A stretch of 64,000 nt of DNA. It comes from UBA2231 sp964415175. Its GTDB lineage: Bacteria > Elusimicrobiota > Elusimicrobia > Elusimicrobiales > UBA9959. The stretch spans positions 1 to 64,000 of the forward strand of contig CAYPYG010000011.1 in assembly GCA_964415175.1 (NCBI GenBank). The letters run 5' to 3'. Shown here piece by piece: positions 33,644 through 43,377 of this stretch. The position numbers were made by a program, and so were the translations under genes. The notes below the pieces were generated by a model, which made no database searches, was not told where the DNA came from, and saw only the letters and a list, made by a program, of their open reading frames with translations. The number at the start of each line of letters is the position of its first letter. Positions within the stretch are counted from its first letter, which is position 1.

Positions 33644-34207
33644 ATGGAAGGGGTAAATTCCGTTATTGCGGCGGCCGAAGGGGCCATGAAGGAGAAGGTG
33701 GACAAGTTCAAGCGCGAACTGACCTCGTTGCGCACGGGGCGCGCCAATCCCCAGCTCCTCGACTCGCTCTACGTCGAGTATTACGGGTCCCGCGTGCCGC
33801 TCAAACAGGTCGCGGCCGTTTCCATCCCCGAAGCCCGCACGCTGGAAGTGCGCGTCTGGGACAAAGGCGCCGTTGACGCCGTCGAGTCGGAACTGCGCAA
33901 GATGGACCTCGGCACCTCCCCCGCCCGCCAGGGCGACGTCATCCGCATCAATCTCCCCCCGATGACCGAGGACCAGCGCAAGAAGATGGTCAAGGTCGTC
34001 CACTCCATGGGCGAGGACGCCCGCGTCGCGATCCGCAACGAACGCCGCGACGCGATGGAGAAGATCAAGAAGGCCGAGAAGGCCAAGGAGATCTCCGAGG
34101 ACGACACCAAGCGTCACGAGCAGACCGTGCAGAAACTGACCGACTCCTACGTGAAGATGATAGACGACGTGGCGGGCTCCAAGGAAAAGGAACTGCTGAC
34201 CGTCTGA
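33644..34207 (+). CDS. frr: Ribosome recycling factor
   Basis: Splits post-termination ribosomes with EF-G. 187 residues. Seen: LTSLRTGRANPQLLDSLYVEYYG, LPPMTEDQRKKMVKVVHSMGEDARVAIRN-type region (long, in two parts) and a C-terminal helix with YVKMIDDVAGSKEKELLTV. The ATG at 33644 has a strong AAGGAG eight bases upstream. Confidence 0.97.
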   Translation: MEGVNSVIAAAEGAMKEKVDKFKRELTSLRTGRANPQLLDSLYVEYYGSRVPLKQVAAVSIPEARTLEVRVWDKGAVDAVESELRKMDLGTSPARQGDVIRINLPPMTEDQRKKMVKVVHSMGEDARVAIRNERRDAMEKIKKAEKAKEISEDDTKRHEQTVQKLTDSYVKMIDDVAGSKEKELLTV

Positions 34208-34212
34208 ACCGG

Positions 34213-34926
34213 ATGTCCAAAGCCCGCGAAAAGGAAGAACTGGACCCCTCCCGGGCCCCCGCGCATGTCGCCGTCATCATGGACGGCAACAGGCGCTGGG
34301 CCCGGGCCAAGGGTCTGCCCGCCGCCGCGGGCCACGCCGAGGGCGCGCGTTCGCTCAAGGCCGTCGTCGCCGCGGCGCGCGACGCGGGAGTGAAGGTCCT
34401 TACCGTCTACGCCTTCTCCACCGAGAACTGGGCGCGCCCCAAGCTGGAAGTCCGCGCGATAATGAGCCTGCTCTGCCGCGCCCTGCGCGAGTACGCGAAA
34501 GAGATGAAGGAGAAGGGCGTGCTCCTCAGGTTCAGCGGCCGGCTCGACGAGATGCCCGCCGCCGTCAGGAAGCAGGCGGAGGAGACCATGCGCCTGCTCG
34601 AGGGCGGACGCGGCATCACGCTCAATATCGCTCTCAACTACGGCGGCCGCCGGGAGATAGTGGACGCCGTCAACTCGCTCCCCGCCGGGAAGAGCGGTCC
34701 CGTGACCGAGGAGGATATCTCGCGCGGGCTCTATACCTGGCCGCTGCCGGACCCCGACCTCCTGATCAGGACCTCGGGCGAGATGCGCATCTCCAATTTC
34801 CTGCTCTGGCAGACCGCTTATTCGGAATTCTACGTCACGGACACGCTCTGGCCCGATTTCAAGGGGCCGGAGCTCCGCAAAGCCCTGCTGGACTACCAGC
34901 GCAGGGACAGAAGGAAAGGAACCTAA
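34213..34926 (+). CDS. uppS: Undecaprenyl diphosphate synthase
   Basis: cis-Prenyltransferase that makes the C55 carrier for peptidoglycan. 237 residues. Seen: HVAVIMDGNRRWARAKGL with catalytic D24, TVYAFSTENWARP, and C-terminal PDLLIRTSGEMRISNFLLWQ followed by YSEFYVTDTLWPDF. Normal frr-uppS-cdsA order. Confidence 0.97.
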   Translation: MSKAREKEELDPSRAPAHVAVIMDGNRRWARAKGLPAAAGHAEGARSLKAVVAAARDAGVKVLTVYAFSTENWARPKLEVRAIMSLLCRALREYAKEMKEKGVLLRFSGRLDEMPAAVRKQAEETMRLLEGGRGITLNIALNYGGRREIVDAVNSLPAGKSGPVTEEDISRGLYTWPLPDPDLLIRTSGEMRISNFLLWQTAYSEFYVTDTLWPDFKGPELRKALLDYQRRDRRKGT

Positions 34927-34935
34927 GGAGTCGCG

Positions 34936-35745
34936 ATGCTGCTTCCCCGCATACTCACCGCCGTCATAGGCATCCCCCTCGTGGTCTACCTGGTCAACCT
35001 GGGAGGCATCCCCTATTCGGTATTCATCCTGGCGATAATCGCGCTTTCGCTCTACGAGTACGCGACGCTGCTGCGCATGGGTTCGCGCCCCGTGCAGGTC
35101 CCCGTTCTGATGGTCTTCGGGCTCCTGCTGCCGGCCGCCATGTCGCTGGGCCATTTCGGCGTTTACCGCGAAGGCGGCGACAATTACGCGGGCCTCTTCC
35201 TGGTCCTGCCGGCGCTGGCGGCTTTCACCGCGGAGTTCTTCTATAAACAGAAGTATCTCGAACGCATCGCTTTCACGCTGATGGGCGTCTACGGCCTGGC
35301 CTGGCCGCTCTGGCACATGGCCGCCCTGCGCGAGCTGCGGCCCGACGGCAAGGGCCTGACCTTCCTGATGCTGCTGACGGTCTGGTTCATGGACACCGCC
35401 GCCTACGCGGCCGGCCGCGCTTTCGGCACGCGCCGGCTTTCCTCGATAAGTCCCAAGAAGACCTGGGAAGGCGCCATAGCCGGCTTCGCCGGCGCCTTCA
35501 TCGCCGTCTTCGCGATACGGTCCTTCATGGAGGACACCCTGCCGGTGACGCTGGCCGTCTGGCTGGCCGCGGCCATCGGCGTGGGCGGCCAGCTCTCGGA
35601 CCTGGCCGAGTCCATGATCAAGCGCGCCGTGGGCGCCAAGGATTCCTCCTCTCTGCTGCCGGGCCACGGCGGGGTGCTCGACAGGTTCGACTCCTACATC
35701 TTCGTGGCCCCTCTCATCTATTACATAACGGTGATCGCGAGGTAG
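34936..35745 (+). CDS. cdsA: Phosphatidate cytidylyltransferase
   Basis: Membrane enzyme making CDP-diacylglycerol. 269 residues with about seven helices and the C-terminal signature SLLPGHGGVLDRFDSYIF, preceded by ISPKKTWEGAIAGFAGA. Nine bases after uppS and one base before dxr. Confidence 0.95.
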   Translation: MLLPRILTAVIGIPLVVYLVNLGGIPYSVFILAIIALSLYEYATLLRMGSRPVQVPVLMVFGLLLPAAMSLGHFGVYREGGDNYAGLFLVLPALAAFTAEFFYKQKYLERIAFTLMGVYGLAWPLWHMAALRELRPDGKGLTFLMLLTVWFMDTAAYAAGRAFGTRRLSSISPKKTWEGAIAGFAGAFIAVFAIRSFMEDTLPVTLAVWLAAAIGVGGQLSDLAESMIKRAVGAKDSSSLLPGHGGVLDRFDSYIFVAPLIYYITVIAR

Positions 35746-35746
35746 G

Positions 35747-36940
35747 ATGAAAAGAGTTGCGATCCTGGGCTCCACCGGCTCCATAGGGCGCAGCGCCCTG
35801 GCCGTCGTGCGCGCGCACCCGGAGGAATTCCAGGTCGTGGCGGTGGCGGCCAATTCCAGCGTCAAGGAACTGCTGCAGCAGGTCTACGATTTCCGGCCGA
35901 AGTACGCCGCGGTCTTCGCCCACGAGGCCCATAAGGCCGCGCGCGACATCATGCCGCGCGGCGTGAGGCTCCTCCCCCCCGGCGTGGAAGGACTGACCGA
36001 GATGGCCGCGCTGGGCGAAGCCGACGTGGTGCTCAACGCGGTTTCGGGCTCGGTCGGCTTCGCGCCGCTCATCGCTTCCATCCGCGCGTCGAAGCATATC
36101 GCGCTGGCCAACAAGGAACCCATGGTCATGGCCGGCGAGACCATCATGCGCGAGGTCTGGCGCTGGAAGGCGAAGCTCCTCCCGGTCGATTCCGAACCTT
36201 CGGCGATATTCCAGTGCCTGGAAGGCCTCAGGACCGGGGATTATTCCTCGGCGATCTCGCGCGTCTTCCTCACCGCTTCGGGAGGGCCTTTCTACAAGAC
36301 GAAGGGCAGCCTCGCCGGCGTGAAGCCCGCCCAGGCGCTGCGGCATCCGCGCTGGAAAATGGGCCCCAAGATCACGGTGGACTCGGCCACGCTGATGAAC
36401 AAGGGTCTCGAGGCCATAGAGATAAAGAACTTCTTCTCGCTGCCGTTCAAGACCATCGAGGTCCTGATACACCCGCAGTCCATAGTCCACTCCGCCGTCG
36501 AGCTCAAGGACGGCTCGGTGCTGGCGCAGATGTCGCTGCCGGACATGAAGCTGCCCATCCAGTACGCGCTGACCTGGCCCGACCGGCTCAAGTGCCCGGT
36601 CAAGCCCCTGAACCTCTGCGAGATAAGCAAGCTCGATTTTTTCAAGCCGGATTTCAGGCGCTTCGAGTGCCTGGCGCTGGCCTTCGAAGCCGCGAAGAAG
36701 GGCGGGCTCTACCCGGCGGTGCTCAACGCCGCCAACGAGGTCGCCGTGGAGCGTTTCCTCGCCGGGGCCATCCCCTTCACTTCCATACCGAGAGTGGTCG
36801 CGGGGGCGCTGGAGGCCGGCAAGTGGCGGCCTTCCCCGCACCCGCCGAATTTCTCCGAGGTCATAGAGGCCGACGAATGGGCGCGGGCCAGGGCGGCCGA
36901 GCTGGCCGCAGGCAGGCGCGCCAAAAAGGTCAAGAGGTAA
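35747..36940 (+). CDS. dxr: 1-deoxy-D-xylulose 5-phosphate reductoisomerase
   Basis: Second enzyme of the MEP isoprenoid pathway. 397 residues. Seen: NADPH site VAILGSTGSIGRSALAVVR, ALANKEPMVMAGE, LPVDSEPSAIFQCLEG (usual form PVDSEHNAIFQ, so the His-Asn pair is replaced by Pro-Ser here), LTASGGPFY, HPRWKMGPKITVDSATLMNKG and LEAIEIKNFF. The variant PVDSEPSAI is unusual for the family. Confidence 0.95.
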   Translation: MKRVAILGSTGSIGRSALAVVRAHPEEFQVVAVAANSSVKELLQQVYDFRPKYAAVFAHEAHKAARDIMPRGVRLLPPGVEGLTEMAALGEADVVLNAVSGSVGFAPLIASIRASKHIALANKEPMVMAGETIMREVWRWKAKLLPVDSEPSAIFQCLEGLRTGDYSSAISRVFLTASGGPFYKTKGSLAGVKPAQALRHPRWKMGPKITVDSATLMNKGLEAIEIKNFFSLPFKTIEVLIHPQSIVHSAVELKDGSVLAQMSLPDMKLPIQYALTWPDRLKCPVKPLNLCEISKLDFFKPDFRRFECLALAFEAAKKGGLYPAVLNAANEVAVERFLAGAIPFTSIPRVVAGALEAGKWRPSPHPPNFSEVIEADEWARARAAELAAGRRAKKVKR

Positions 36941-36943
36941 AAC

Positions 36944-38019
36944 ATGATAACTTCGATAGTAGCCGTTCTCATCACTTTCGGGCTGGTGATATTCCTGCAC
37001 GAACTCGGACATTTTCTCGTCTGCCGCGCCGCGGGCATAAAGGTCGAGGCCTTTTCCTTCGGCTTCGGCCCCGAGCTCTGGGGCCGCACCAGCGGGCCCA
37101 CCCGCTACTCGATACGCGCCATCCCCCTGGGCGGTTACGTCAAACCCGCCGGCGAGAACATCGAGGAGGTCACCGGCCACCCCGACGAGTATTTCTCCAA
37201 GCCCTGGTACACGCGGCTGGCCGTGGTCTTCGCCGGACCTACGATGAACTATATCCTCGCCTTCTGCCTTTTCGCCGGCGTCATCATGGTCGTGGGCGAG
37301 CCCGTGCCGTCCGACGAGCCGGTGATAGCGGAGCTCAACGCCGGCTACCCGGCCGAGCGGGCGGGCATACTGCCCGGCGACAGGATAGTATCGGTCAACG
37401 GCAAGCCCGTCGCCACCTGGCAGGAGATGGCGGCGATAATACGCTCCAGCCCGGAACGCGGCGTGGCGCTCGTCTACGAGCGGGAAGGGGCGAAAAAGGA
37501 ACTGAGCATAACCCCCCGGCGCGATCCCAGCGGCAGGATAGGCCTCATCGGCATAGCTCCCGGCATCGGCTACAGGAAGGTCCCGGCGCTCAAGGCCGCG
37601 GAGATGGGCCTGGGGCAGTGCTGGTACTGGACCGCCTTCACCGTGAAAACCCTGGCGCAGAACATCTACCGCCGCGAAAAGCCGGACCTCGCCGGCCCCA
37701 TAGGCATCGTCGGCATAGTCAGCAAGGCCGCCCACACGGGCATGGCGGATTTCGTCTTCCTCATCGGCCTCATCTCGGTGGCGGTCGGCTTCTTCAACCT
37801 GCTCCCCATCCCGCTGCTCGACGGCGGGCACGCCGTCCTCTATGTCTGGGAAGGGCTTTCCCGCCGCAAATTGACCGTCGGGCTGCTGCGCGCGGTCAAC
37901 AGCGTCGGTATAGCGATGCTGCTCGGCATACTCCTTTTCGCCACCTACAACGACATAATGCGGCTGCGCGGGCCCAAAAAGCCGGAACAGCCCGTTCAGC
38001 AGGAAGAGGTCGTACCCTG

Positions 38020-38020
<1 letters not shown>
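36944..38020 (+). CDS. rseP: Site-2 metalloprotease RseP
   Basis: Inner-membrane zinc protease that cleaves anti-sigma factors and remnant signal peptides. 358 residues. Seen: H19-E-L-G-H23 in the first helix, GGYVKPAGEN, one PDZ domain (about 120-190, with ERAGILPGDRIVSVNG), and the C-terminal FFNLLPIPLLDGG motif. Three bases after dxr; TGATG overlap with ispG. Confidence 0.95.
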
Positions 38021-39120
<1,100 letters not shown>

Positions 39121-39132
39121 GGTGGAGCAACT

Positions 39133-40689
39133 ATGAACAAACCAGTCGATCAGCAGAAGAAAGGCCCCTCCGCGGTCACCCCGCGCGCGCAGGACTACGC
39201 GCAGTGGTACCTTGACGTGATAGCCGGCGCGAAGCTGGCCGAGCACAGCCCGGTGCGCGGCTGCATGGTCATCCGCCCGCACGGCTACGCCATCTGGGAG
39301 AAGATGCAGCGCGAGCTCGACGACAGGTTCAAAGCCACCGGGCACGAGAACGCCTACTTCCCCCTCTTCATCCCGCTCTCCTACCTGGCGCAGGAGGAGA
39401 AGCACGCCAGCGGCTTCGCCAAGGAGTGCGCGGTCATCACCCATCACCGCCTCAAGTCCATCGACGGCGCGATCGTCCCGGACCCGGAGTCGAAGCTCGA
39501 GGAGCCGCTCGTGGTGCGTCCGACCAGCGAGACGATAATCTGGGCGCAGTATAAGGGCTGGATACAGAGCTACCGCGACCTGCCGCTTTTGATAAACCAG
39601 TGGGCCAACGTGGTGCGCTGGGAGATGCGCACGCGCCTGTTCCTGCGCACCGCCGAGTTCCTCTGGCAGGAGGGCCATACCGCGCACGCCACCGAGAAGG
39701 AGGCCCGCGAGGAGGTCTCGCGCATGCTGGACGTCTACGCCGATTTCGCGGAGAACGTCATGGCCGTGCCTGTGGTCAAGGGGACCAAGACCGAGGGAGA
39801 ACGCTTCGCCGGCGCGCTGGACACCGTCTGCATCGAGGGCATGATGCAGGACGGCAAAGCCCTGCAGATGGGGACCAGTCATTACCTCGGCCAGAACTTC
39901 TCCAGGAGCGCCGACGTCAAGTTCCAGAACAAGGAAGGCCAGCTCGAGTACGTCTACGCCACCAGCTGGGGTGTCAGCACGCGCCTGATCGGAGCGCTGA
40001 TAATGACCCATTCCGACGACGCCGGGCTGGTCCTGCCTCCCAGGCTCGCCCCCATACAGGTCGTCATAGTCCCGATATACAAGACCGGCGAGGAAATGGC
40101 CAGGACCACCGAAGAGGCCCGAAAGGTCGCGGCCGAACTGAAAGCGCAGGGTGTGGCCGTGCGCGTGGACGAGCGCGAGGGCATAATGCCGGGCGCCAAG
40201 TATTACGAGTGGGAGGGCAAGGGCGTGCCGCTGCGCATAGAGGTCGGTCCCAAGGACCTGGAGAAAGGTTCGCTCTGCATAGCGCGCCGCTTCCTCGCCG
40301 ACATCCCCGGCGAGACGCCCGAGCAGCAGCGCAAGCGCCGCAAGGCCTTCCTGCCGCGCGCCGAGGCGATCGCCTCGATAAAGCCGACGCTCGAAGCCAT
40401 GCAGAAAGAGCTGCTTGAAAAAGCCCGCGCCTTCCGCGCCTCGCGCACGCGCGTGATCGACACCCTGGAAGCCTACGAGAAGTTCTTCAAGGACGAGGGC
40501 GGCGGTTTCGCCTGGGTGCACTGGGCGGGTACCGTGGAGCAGGAGGACGAGATGGCCAAACGGTTCGAGACCAGCGTCCGCTGTATCCCGTTCGACGACC
40601 AGATACCGGCGGAAGCGCGCGGCGAGGGCAAGTGCATACTGACCGGCAAGCCTTCCAGGCAGCGCGTACTGATGGCCAAGTCCTACTGA
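39133..40689 (+). CDS. proS: Prolyl-tRNA synthetase, archaeal/eukaryotic type
   Basis: Charges tRNA-Pro. 518 residues without the large editing insert of the common bacterial form, and with the type 3 features PRAQDYAQWYLDVIAGAKLA, LVVRPTSETIIW, QWANVVRWEMRTRLFLRT, EFLWQEGHTAH and a zinc-binding-like C-terminal domain ending PSRQRVLMAKSY. This form occurs in archaea, eukaryotes and some bacteria. The position directly after ispG is common. Confidence 0.96.
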   Translation: MNKPVDQQKKGPSAVTPRAQDYAQWYLDVIAGAKLAEHSPVRGCMVIRPHGYAIWEKMQRELDDRFKATGHENAYFPLFIPLSYLAQEEKHASGFAKECAVITHHRLKSIDGAIVPDPESKLEEPLVVRPTSETIIWAQYKGWIQSYRDLPLLINQWANVVRWEMRTRLFLRTAEFLWQEGHTAHATEKEAREEVSRMLDVYADFAENVMAVPVVKGTKTEGERFAGALDTVCIEGMMQDGKALQMGTSHYLGQNFSRSADVKFQNKEGQLEYVYATSWGVSTRLIGALIMTHSDDAGLVLPPRLAPIQVVIVPIYKTGEEMARTTEEARKVAAELKAQGVAVRVDEREGIMPGAKYYEWEGKGVPLRIEVGPKDLEKGSLCIARRFLADIPGETPEQQRKRRKAFLPRAEAIASIKPTLEAMQKELLEKARAFRASRTRVIDTLEAYEKFFKDEGGGFAWVHWAGTVEQEDEMAKRFETSVRCIPFDDQIPAEARGEGKCILTGKPSRQRVLMAKSY

Positions 40690-40714
40690 CCGCGCGTCCC
40701 GCGGCGGATGCCTT

Positions 40715-41524
40715 ATGCGTAAACTGACCGGCGCCTGTCTCCTTCTGACGGCGCCGGCCTTTCTTTTCGCGGCGGCATCAGTGGGGGACACCATGCGGCA
40801 TGGTGTCCCGGTACCGTCCCCGGCCGCCCCGCCGGCGGAGACCCCCTCCCCCCTTCCTTACGCCCTCCGCCCGCCTCGGCCGGCGGACTTCGACCGGGGT
40901 TACGGCGGCTACGACTGGAAGGCCGGGCTCGTCTTTTTCTCCGACGCCTCGGGGCCGCTGCCGGCGCTGGAGCTCTGGCGCGGCGGCGCGGCGCCGGACA
41001 AGGGCCTGCTGCTCTACGCCTCCGGTATCCCCGATCCCGACGACGACTACGCCTTTCTCCGCGGGCTCGGCGTGCCGGTAAAGCGCGTTTGCACGACGGT
41101 GTACAACCAGGTGGCCGACGCCTCCACCACCTATACCACCGACCGGATAAACCGTTTCGATACGCGTACCGTTATGCTGGTCCCGTCGGTATCGGCGCCT
41201 TTCAAGGAAGGCCGTAATTTCCGACTGGGCGGACTGCTCGGCCTGCCGCTGGCCCGGGTCGCCTATGACCTGGACGCCGGCCTGGACGACGGGAGCCGCC
41301 TCCGCGAGGACGGCGAGGCTTTCGGGATCGGTATAGCGCCCGGCCTTTACGCCGGCGTGGCGCCGGGAGCGGTGCCGGGCGCGGGACTGACGCTGGACTT
41401 GTATCTGACCTATACCCGCCTCTGGTTCCTCTCGGGCGGGCGCAGGGCCCGCGACATGGGCCGGGAACTCGACGAACTGCGCTTCGGCTTCGCGGCCGGC
41501 TGGCGGTTCAGGACTTACAGGTAG
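40715..41524 (+). CDS. Secreted or outer-membrane protein, unknown
   Basis: 269 residues. Signal peptide MRKLTGACLLLTAPAFLFAA, a proline-rich linker (about 30-60), then a region of alternating hydrophobic residues that may be a small barrel (WKAGLVFFSDASG, LTLDLYLTYTRLWFLSGG, FGFAAGWRFRTYR). No family recognised. An 11 bp perfect inverted repeat (40785-40809) lies inside codons 24-32, just after the signal peptide. Follows proS by 25 bases on the same strand. Confidence 0.7.
   Translation: MRKLTGACLLLTAPAFLFAAASVGDTMRHGVPVPSPAAPPAETPSPLPYALRPPRPADFDRGYGGYDWKAGLVFFSDASGPLPALELWRGGAAPDKGLLLYASGIPDPDDDYAFLRGLGVPVKRVCTTVYNQVADASTTYTTDRINRFDTRTVMLVPSVSAPFKEGRNFRLGGLLGLPLARVAYDLDAGLDDGSRLREDGEAFGIGIAPGLYAGVAPGAVPGAGLTLDLYLTYTRLWFLSGGRRARDMGRELDELRFGFAAGWRFRTYR
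40785..40809. repeat. Inverted repeat inside a signal-peptide region
   Basis: GGGACACCATG (40785-40795), CGG, CATGGTGTCCC (40799-40809): a perfect 11 bp stem with a 3 base loop. The GGGGGAC start recalls the larger palindromic elements at 10624 and 20567. It keeps the reading frame open. Confidence 0.6.
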
Positions 41525-41534
41525 CGGAGGACGC

Positions 41535-42119
41535 ATGGATACCATATTCGAGAAAGCCGCTTTTATGAGACACGCGCTGGACGCGGTGCCTTCGATAATC
41601 ATGGTCGTCGACGAGGATGTCAGGGTCCTCTACCGCAATAAAGCCGCCAGGGAGCTCCTTAAAGGCGAGAAGATCTACAGCCGCCGCGCCGGGGACGTGA
41701 TGCACTGCATGCACAGCGCCGACGCTCCCGGGGGCTGCGGCACCGGGCCGCATTGCGCCGACTGCGTCCTGCGCGGCTCGGTCAACAGCGCTTTTTCAGG
41801 GAAGGCCGTCCTGCGCGCCCCGACGGAGGTGCGCGTTTCGGCCAAGGGCCGCGAGCTGGTCCTGCCGGCGCTCATTTCCGCTTCGCCCTTCAGCATGGAC
41901 GGGCGGATGTACGCCCTGGTCGTGATGGAGGACATCTCCGAGCTGGCCGAGCTGCGCTCCGTGGTGCCGATCTGCTCGTCGTGCAAGAAGATACGCAATG
42001 AGCAGGGCGGCTGGGAGTCCGTGGAGACCTACATCAAAAGCCGCCTCCCCGGCTCCCCGCTCTCGCACGGCCTCTGCCCCGACTGCCTCAAAAAACACTA
42101 CCCCGCCAATTCGGACTGA
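41535..42119 (+). CDS. PAS-domain signalling protein with C-terminal Cys motif
   Basis: 194 residues. An N-terminal PAS fold (about 10-135, with LDAVPSIIMVVDEDVRVLYRNKAA and VVMEDISELAEL) containing a cysteine-rich insert (HCMHSADAPGGCGTGPHCADC, shortened here). It is followed by VPICSSCKKIRNEQGGWE and LCPDCLKKHYP, a cysteine module common at the ends of PAS and response-regulator proteins, perhaps metal-binding. No output domain, so it probably acts through a partner. Eleven bases after the secreted protein gene. Confidence 0.75.
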   Translation: MDTIFEKAAFMRHALDAVPSIIMVVDEDVRVLYRNKAARELLKGEKIYSRRAGDVMHCMHSADAPGGCGTGPHCADCVLRGSVNSAFSGKAVLRAPTEVRVSAKGRELVLPALISASPFSMDGRMYALVVMEDISELAELRSVVPICSSCKKIRNEQGGWESVETYIKSRLPGSPLSHGLCPDCLKKHYPANSD

Positions 42120-42128
42120 CATCGGAAG

Positions 42129-42410
42129 AACTATTCCGGGTGCACGCCTCCCCCGGCTGTCTCCTTATGGGGCGCTTGACGGGCAAGGCTCCCTCGCCGG
42201 GCCTTCCAAAGCCACATCGGAGGCTTTCCCCAAGCGGAGCGAGGGCACCGGCACTGCCGGACGGGCATGAATGTCTGAGGCCTAGCGCGCTATGCGCGCA
42301 GGCCGAGTTCGTGCCCGGCCGAGCGAAGCGCCGGGTGCATTTTAGAAAGCCGAACCCGTGGCGAAGTGAAGGCCCGGCGAGGAAGCCTGCCCTCAGCCCC
42401 CGGCATAGTT
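42129..42410 (+). ncRNA. Structured repeat element, copy 1
   Basis: About 280 bases with nested stems: AACTATTCCGGG (42129-42140) with CCCGGCATAGTT (42399-42410), one mismatch; CCTCGCCGGGCCTTC (42192-42206) with its exact complement at 42368-42382; hairpin CCGGC-ACT-GCCGG (42248-42260); GGGCATGAA (42263-42271) with TTCGTGCCC (42308-42316, one U-G pair); and hairpin GGCCT-A-GCGCGC-TAT-GCGCGC-AGGCC (42279-42304). Copies at 48045 and 55323 keep the stems with changed bases. The wobble pair is U-G only if the plus strand is transcribed. No ORF in it. Lies between the PAS gene and the catabolic operon. Confidence 0.8.
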
Positions 42411-42456
42411 ATTCCTGATTGACGGCCTGGGCGGCGCTTTATTTAGGGGCGGTCAT

Positions 42457-42486
42457 TTGTTAGAATTTCTATTAATAAGATATCAA
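42457..42486 (+). promoter_or_regulatory. Possible promoter of the catabolic operon
   Basis: TTGTTA (42457-42462), 18 bases, TATCAA (42481-42486), in an AT-rich patch that stands out from the GC-rich surroundings. The cyclase-family ATG is 50 bases further on. Confidence 0.4.
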
Positions 42487-42536
42487 TGGCGGGCGGCCGC
42501 GGGGCGGCCCGGCCGACGGATTTTACGGAGGATAAA

Positions 42537-43352
42537 ATGAACAACAATGACTTCATGAAACTCATGCAGAGATCCAAAATGTACGACCTGACCCAGCCGC
42601 TGAGCATACACACCCCCCCGTGGCCCAGCTACATGCCGCTGCAGCTCCAGTACTTCAAGCGCATCGCCGGCGCGCACATGGGCCAGGGCGCCAACGGCCA
42701 GATCATGACCACCTCCAGCCACGTCGGCACCCACATGGACGGCGAGATCCACTTCTACAGCGCCGGCCGCACCATCGGCCAGGTCCCGATGAACGAGTGG
42801 ATCGGCAACGCCGTCGTCGTGGACATCTCCAAGGACGTGGGCGACTACGACCTCTACGAGCCCGAGCTGCTGATGAAGCGCGCCGACATCCGCAAGGGCG
42901 ACATCCTGATCATCAACACCGGCTACCACAAGTACGCCTGGTACGAGAAGGGCACCTGCGACGAGGTGCGCTACTTCTGCAAACACCCCGGCCCGGGGCC
43001 GCGCTTCCATAAGTGGGCGCTGGACATGAAATTCAAGTGGATAGGCGTGGACTGCGGTTCCGCCGATCACCCGATGAACACCATCATCCGCAACTGGCAT
43101 CCCAAGCTCTTCGTCGAGGCCGAGAACAAGCTGGTGGAGACCTACGGCAAGAAATGGGACGAGATGTTCCCGCCGGAGACCTTCTACCAGGTCATGCACC
43201 TCAAGCTCTTCCCCAGGAAACTGGTCCACGCCGAGAACCTCGGCGGCGAGATCGACAAGCTGTCCAACAAGCGCTGCTGGCTGGGCTTCTTCCCCCTCAA
43301 CGGGCTGGAGATGGAATCGGCCATGGGCCGCGTGGTGGCCTGGACCGCCTGA
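42537..43352 (+). CDS. Cyclase-family (PF04199) metal-dependent amidohydrolase
   Basis: 271 residues. The metal motif HxGTHxDxxxH is H62-V-G-T-H66-M-D68-G-E-I-H72. The family includes kynurenine formamidase and isatin hydrolase, which hydrolyse an N-acyl or cyclic amide bond. Start ATG 42537 with GGAGGA five bases upstream; an open frame from 42486 adds 17 unlikely residues. First gene of an operon with a molybdenum hydroxylase, an omega-amidase-like enzyme and AllH/FdrA/AllG homologues. A ring-opening step on a hydroxylated heterocycle is the natural inference. Confidence 0.88.
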   Translation: MNNNDFMKLMQRSKMYDLTQPLSIHTPPWPSYMPLQLQYFKRIAGAHMGQGANGQIMTTSSHVGTHMDGEIHFYSAGRTIGQVPMNEWIGNAVVVDISKDVGDYDLYEPELLMKRADIRKGDILIINTGYHKYAWYEKGTCDEVRYFCKHPGPGPRFHKWALDMKFKWIGVDCGSADHPMNTIIRNWHPKLFVEAENKLVETYGKKWDEMFPPETFYQVMHLKLFPRKLVHAENLGGEIDKLSNKRCWLGFFPLNGLEMESAMGRVVAWTA

Positions 43353-43377
43353 GCGGAAGCGACGGAAAGGAGCGGAT

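Noticed and set aside
42120..42418. Short plus-strand open frames inside repeat copy 1
   Set aside because: They cross paired stems, are not conserved among the three copies and lack ribosome sites.
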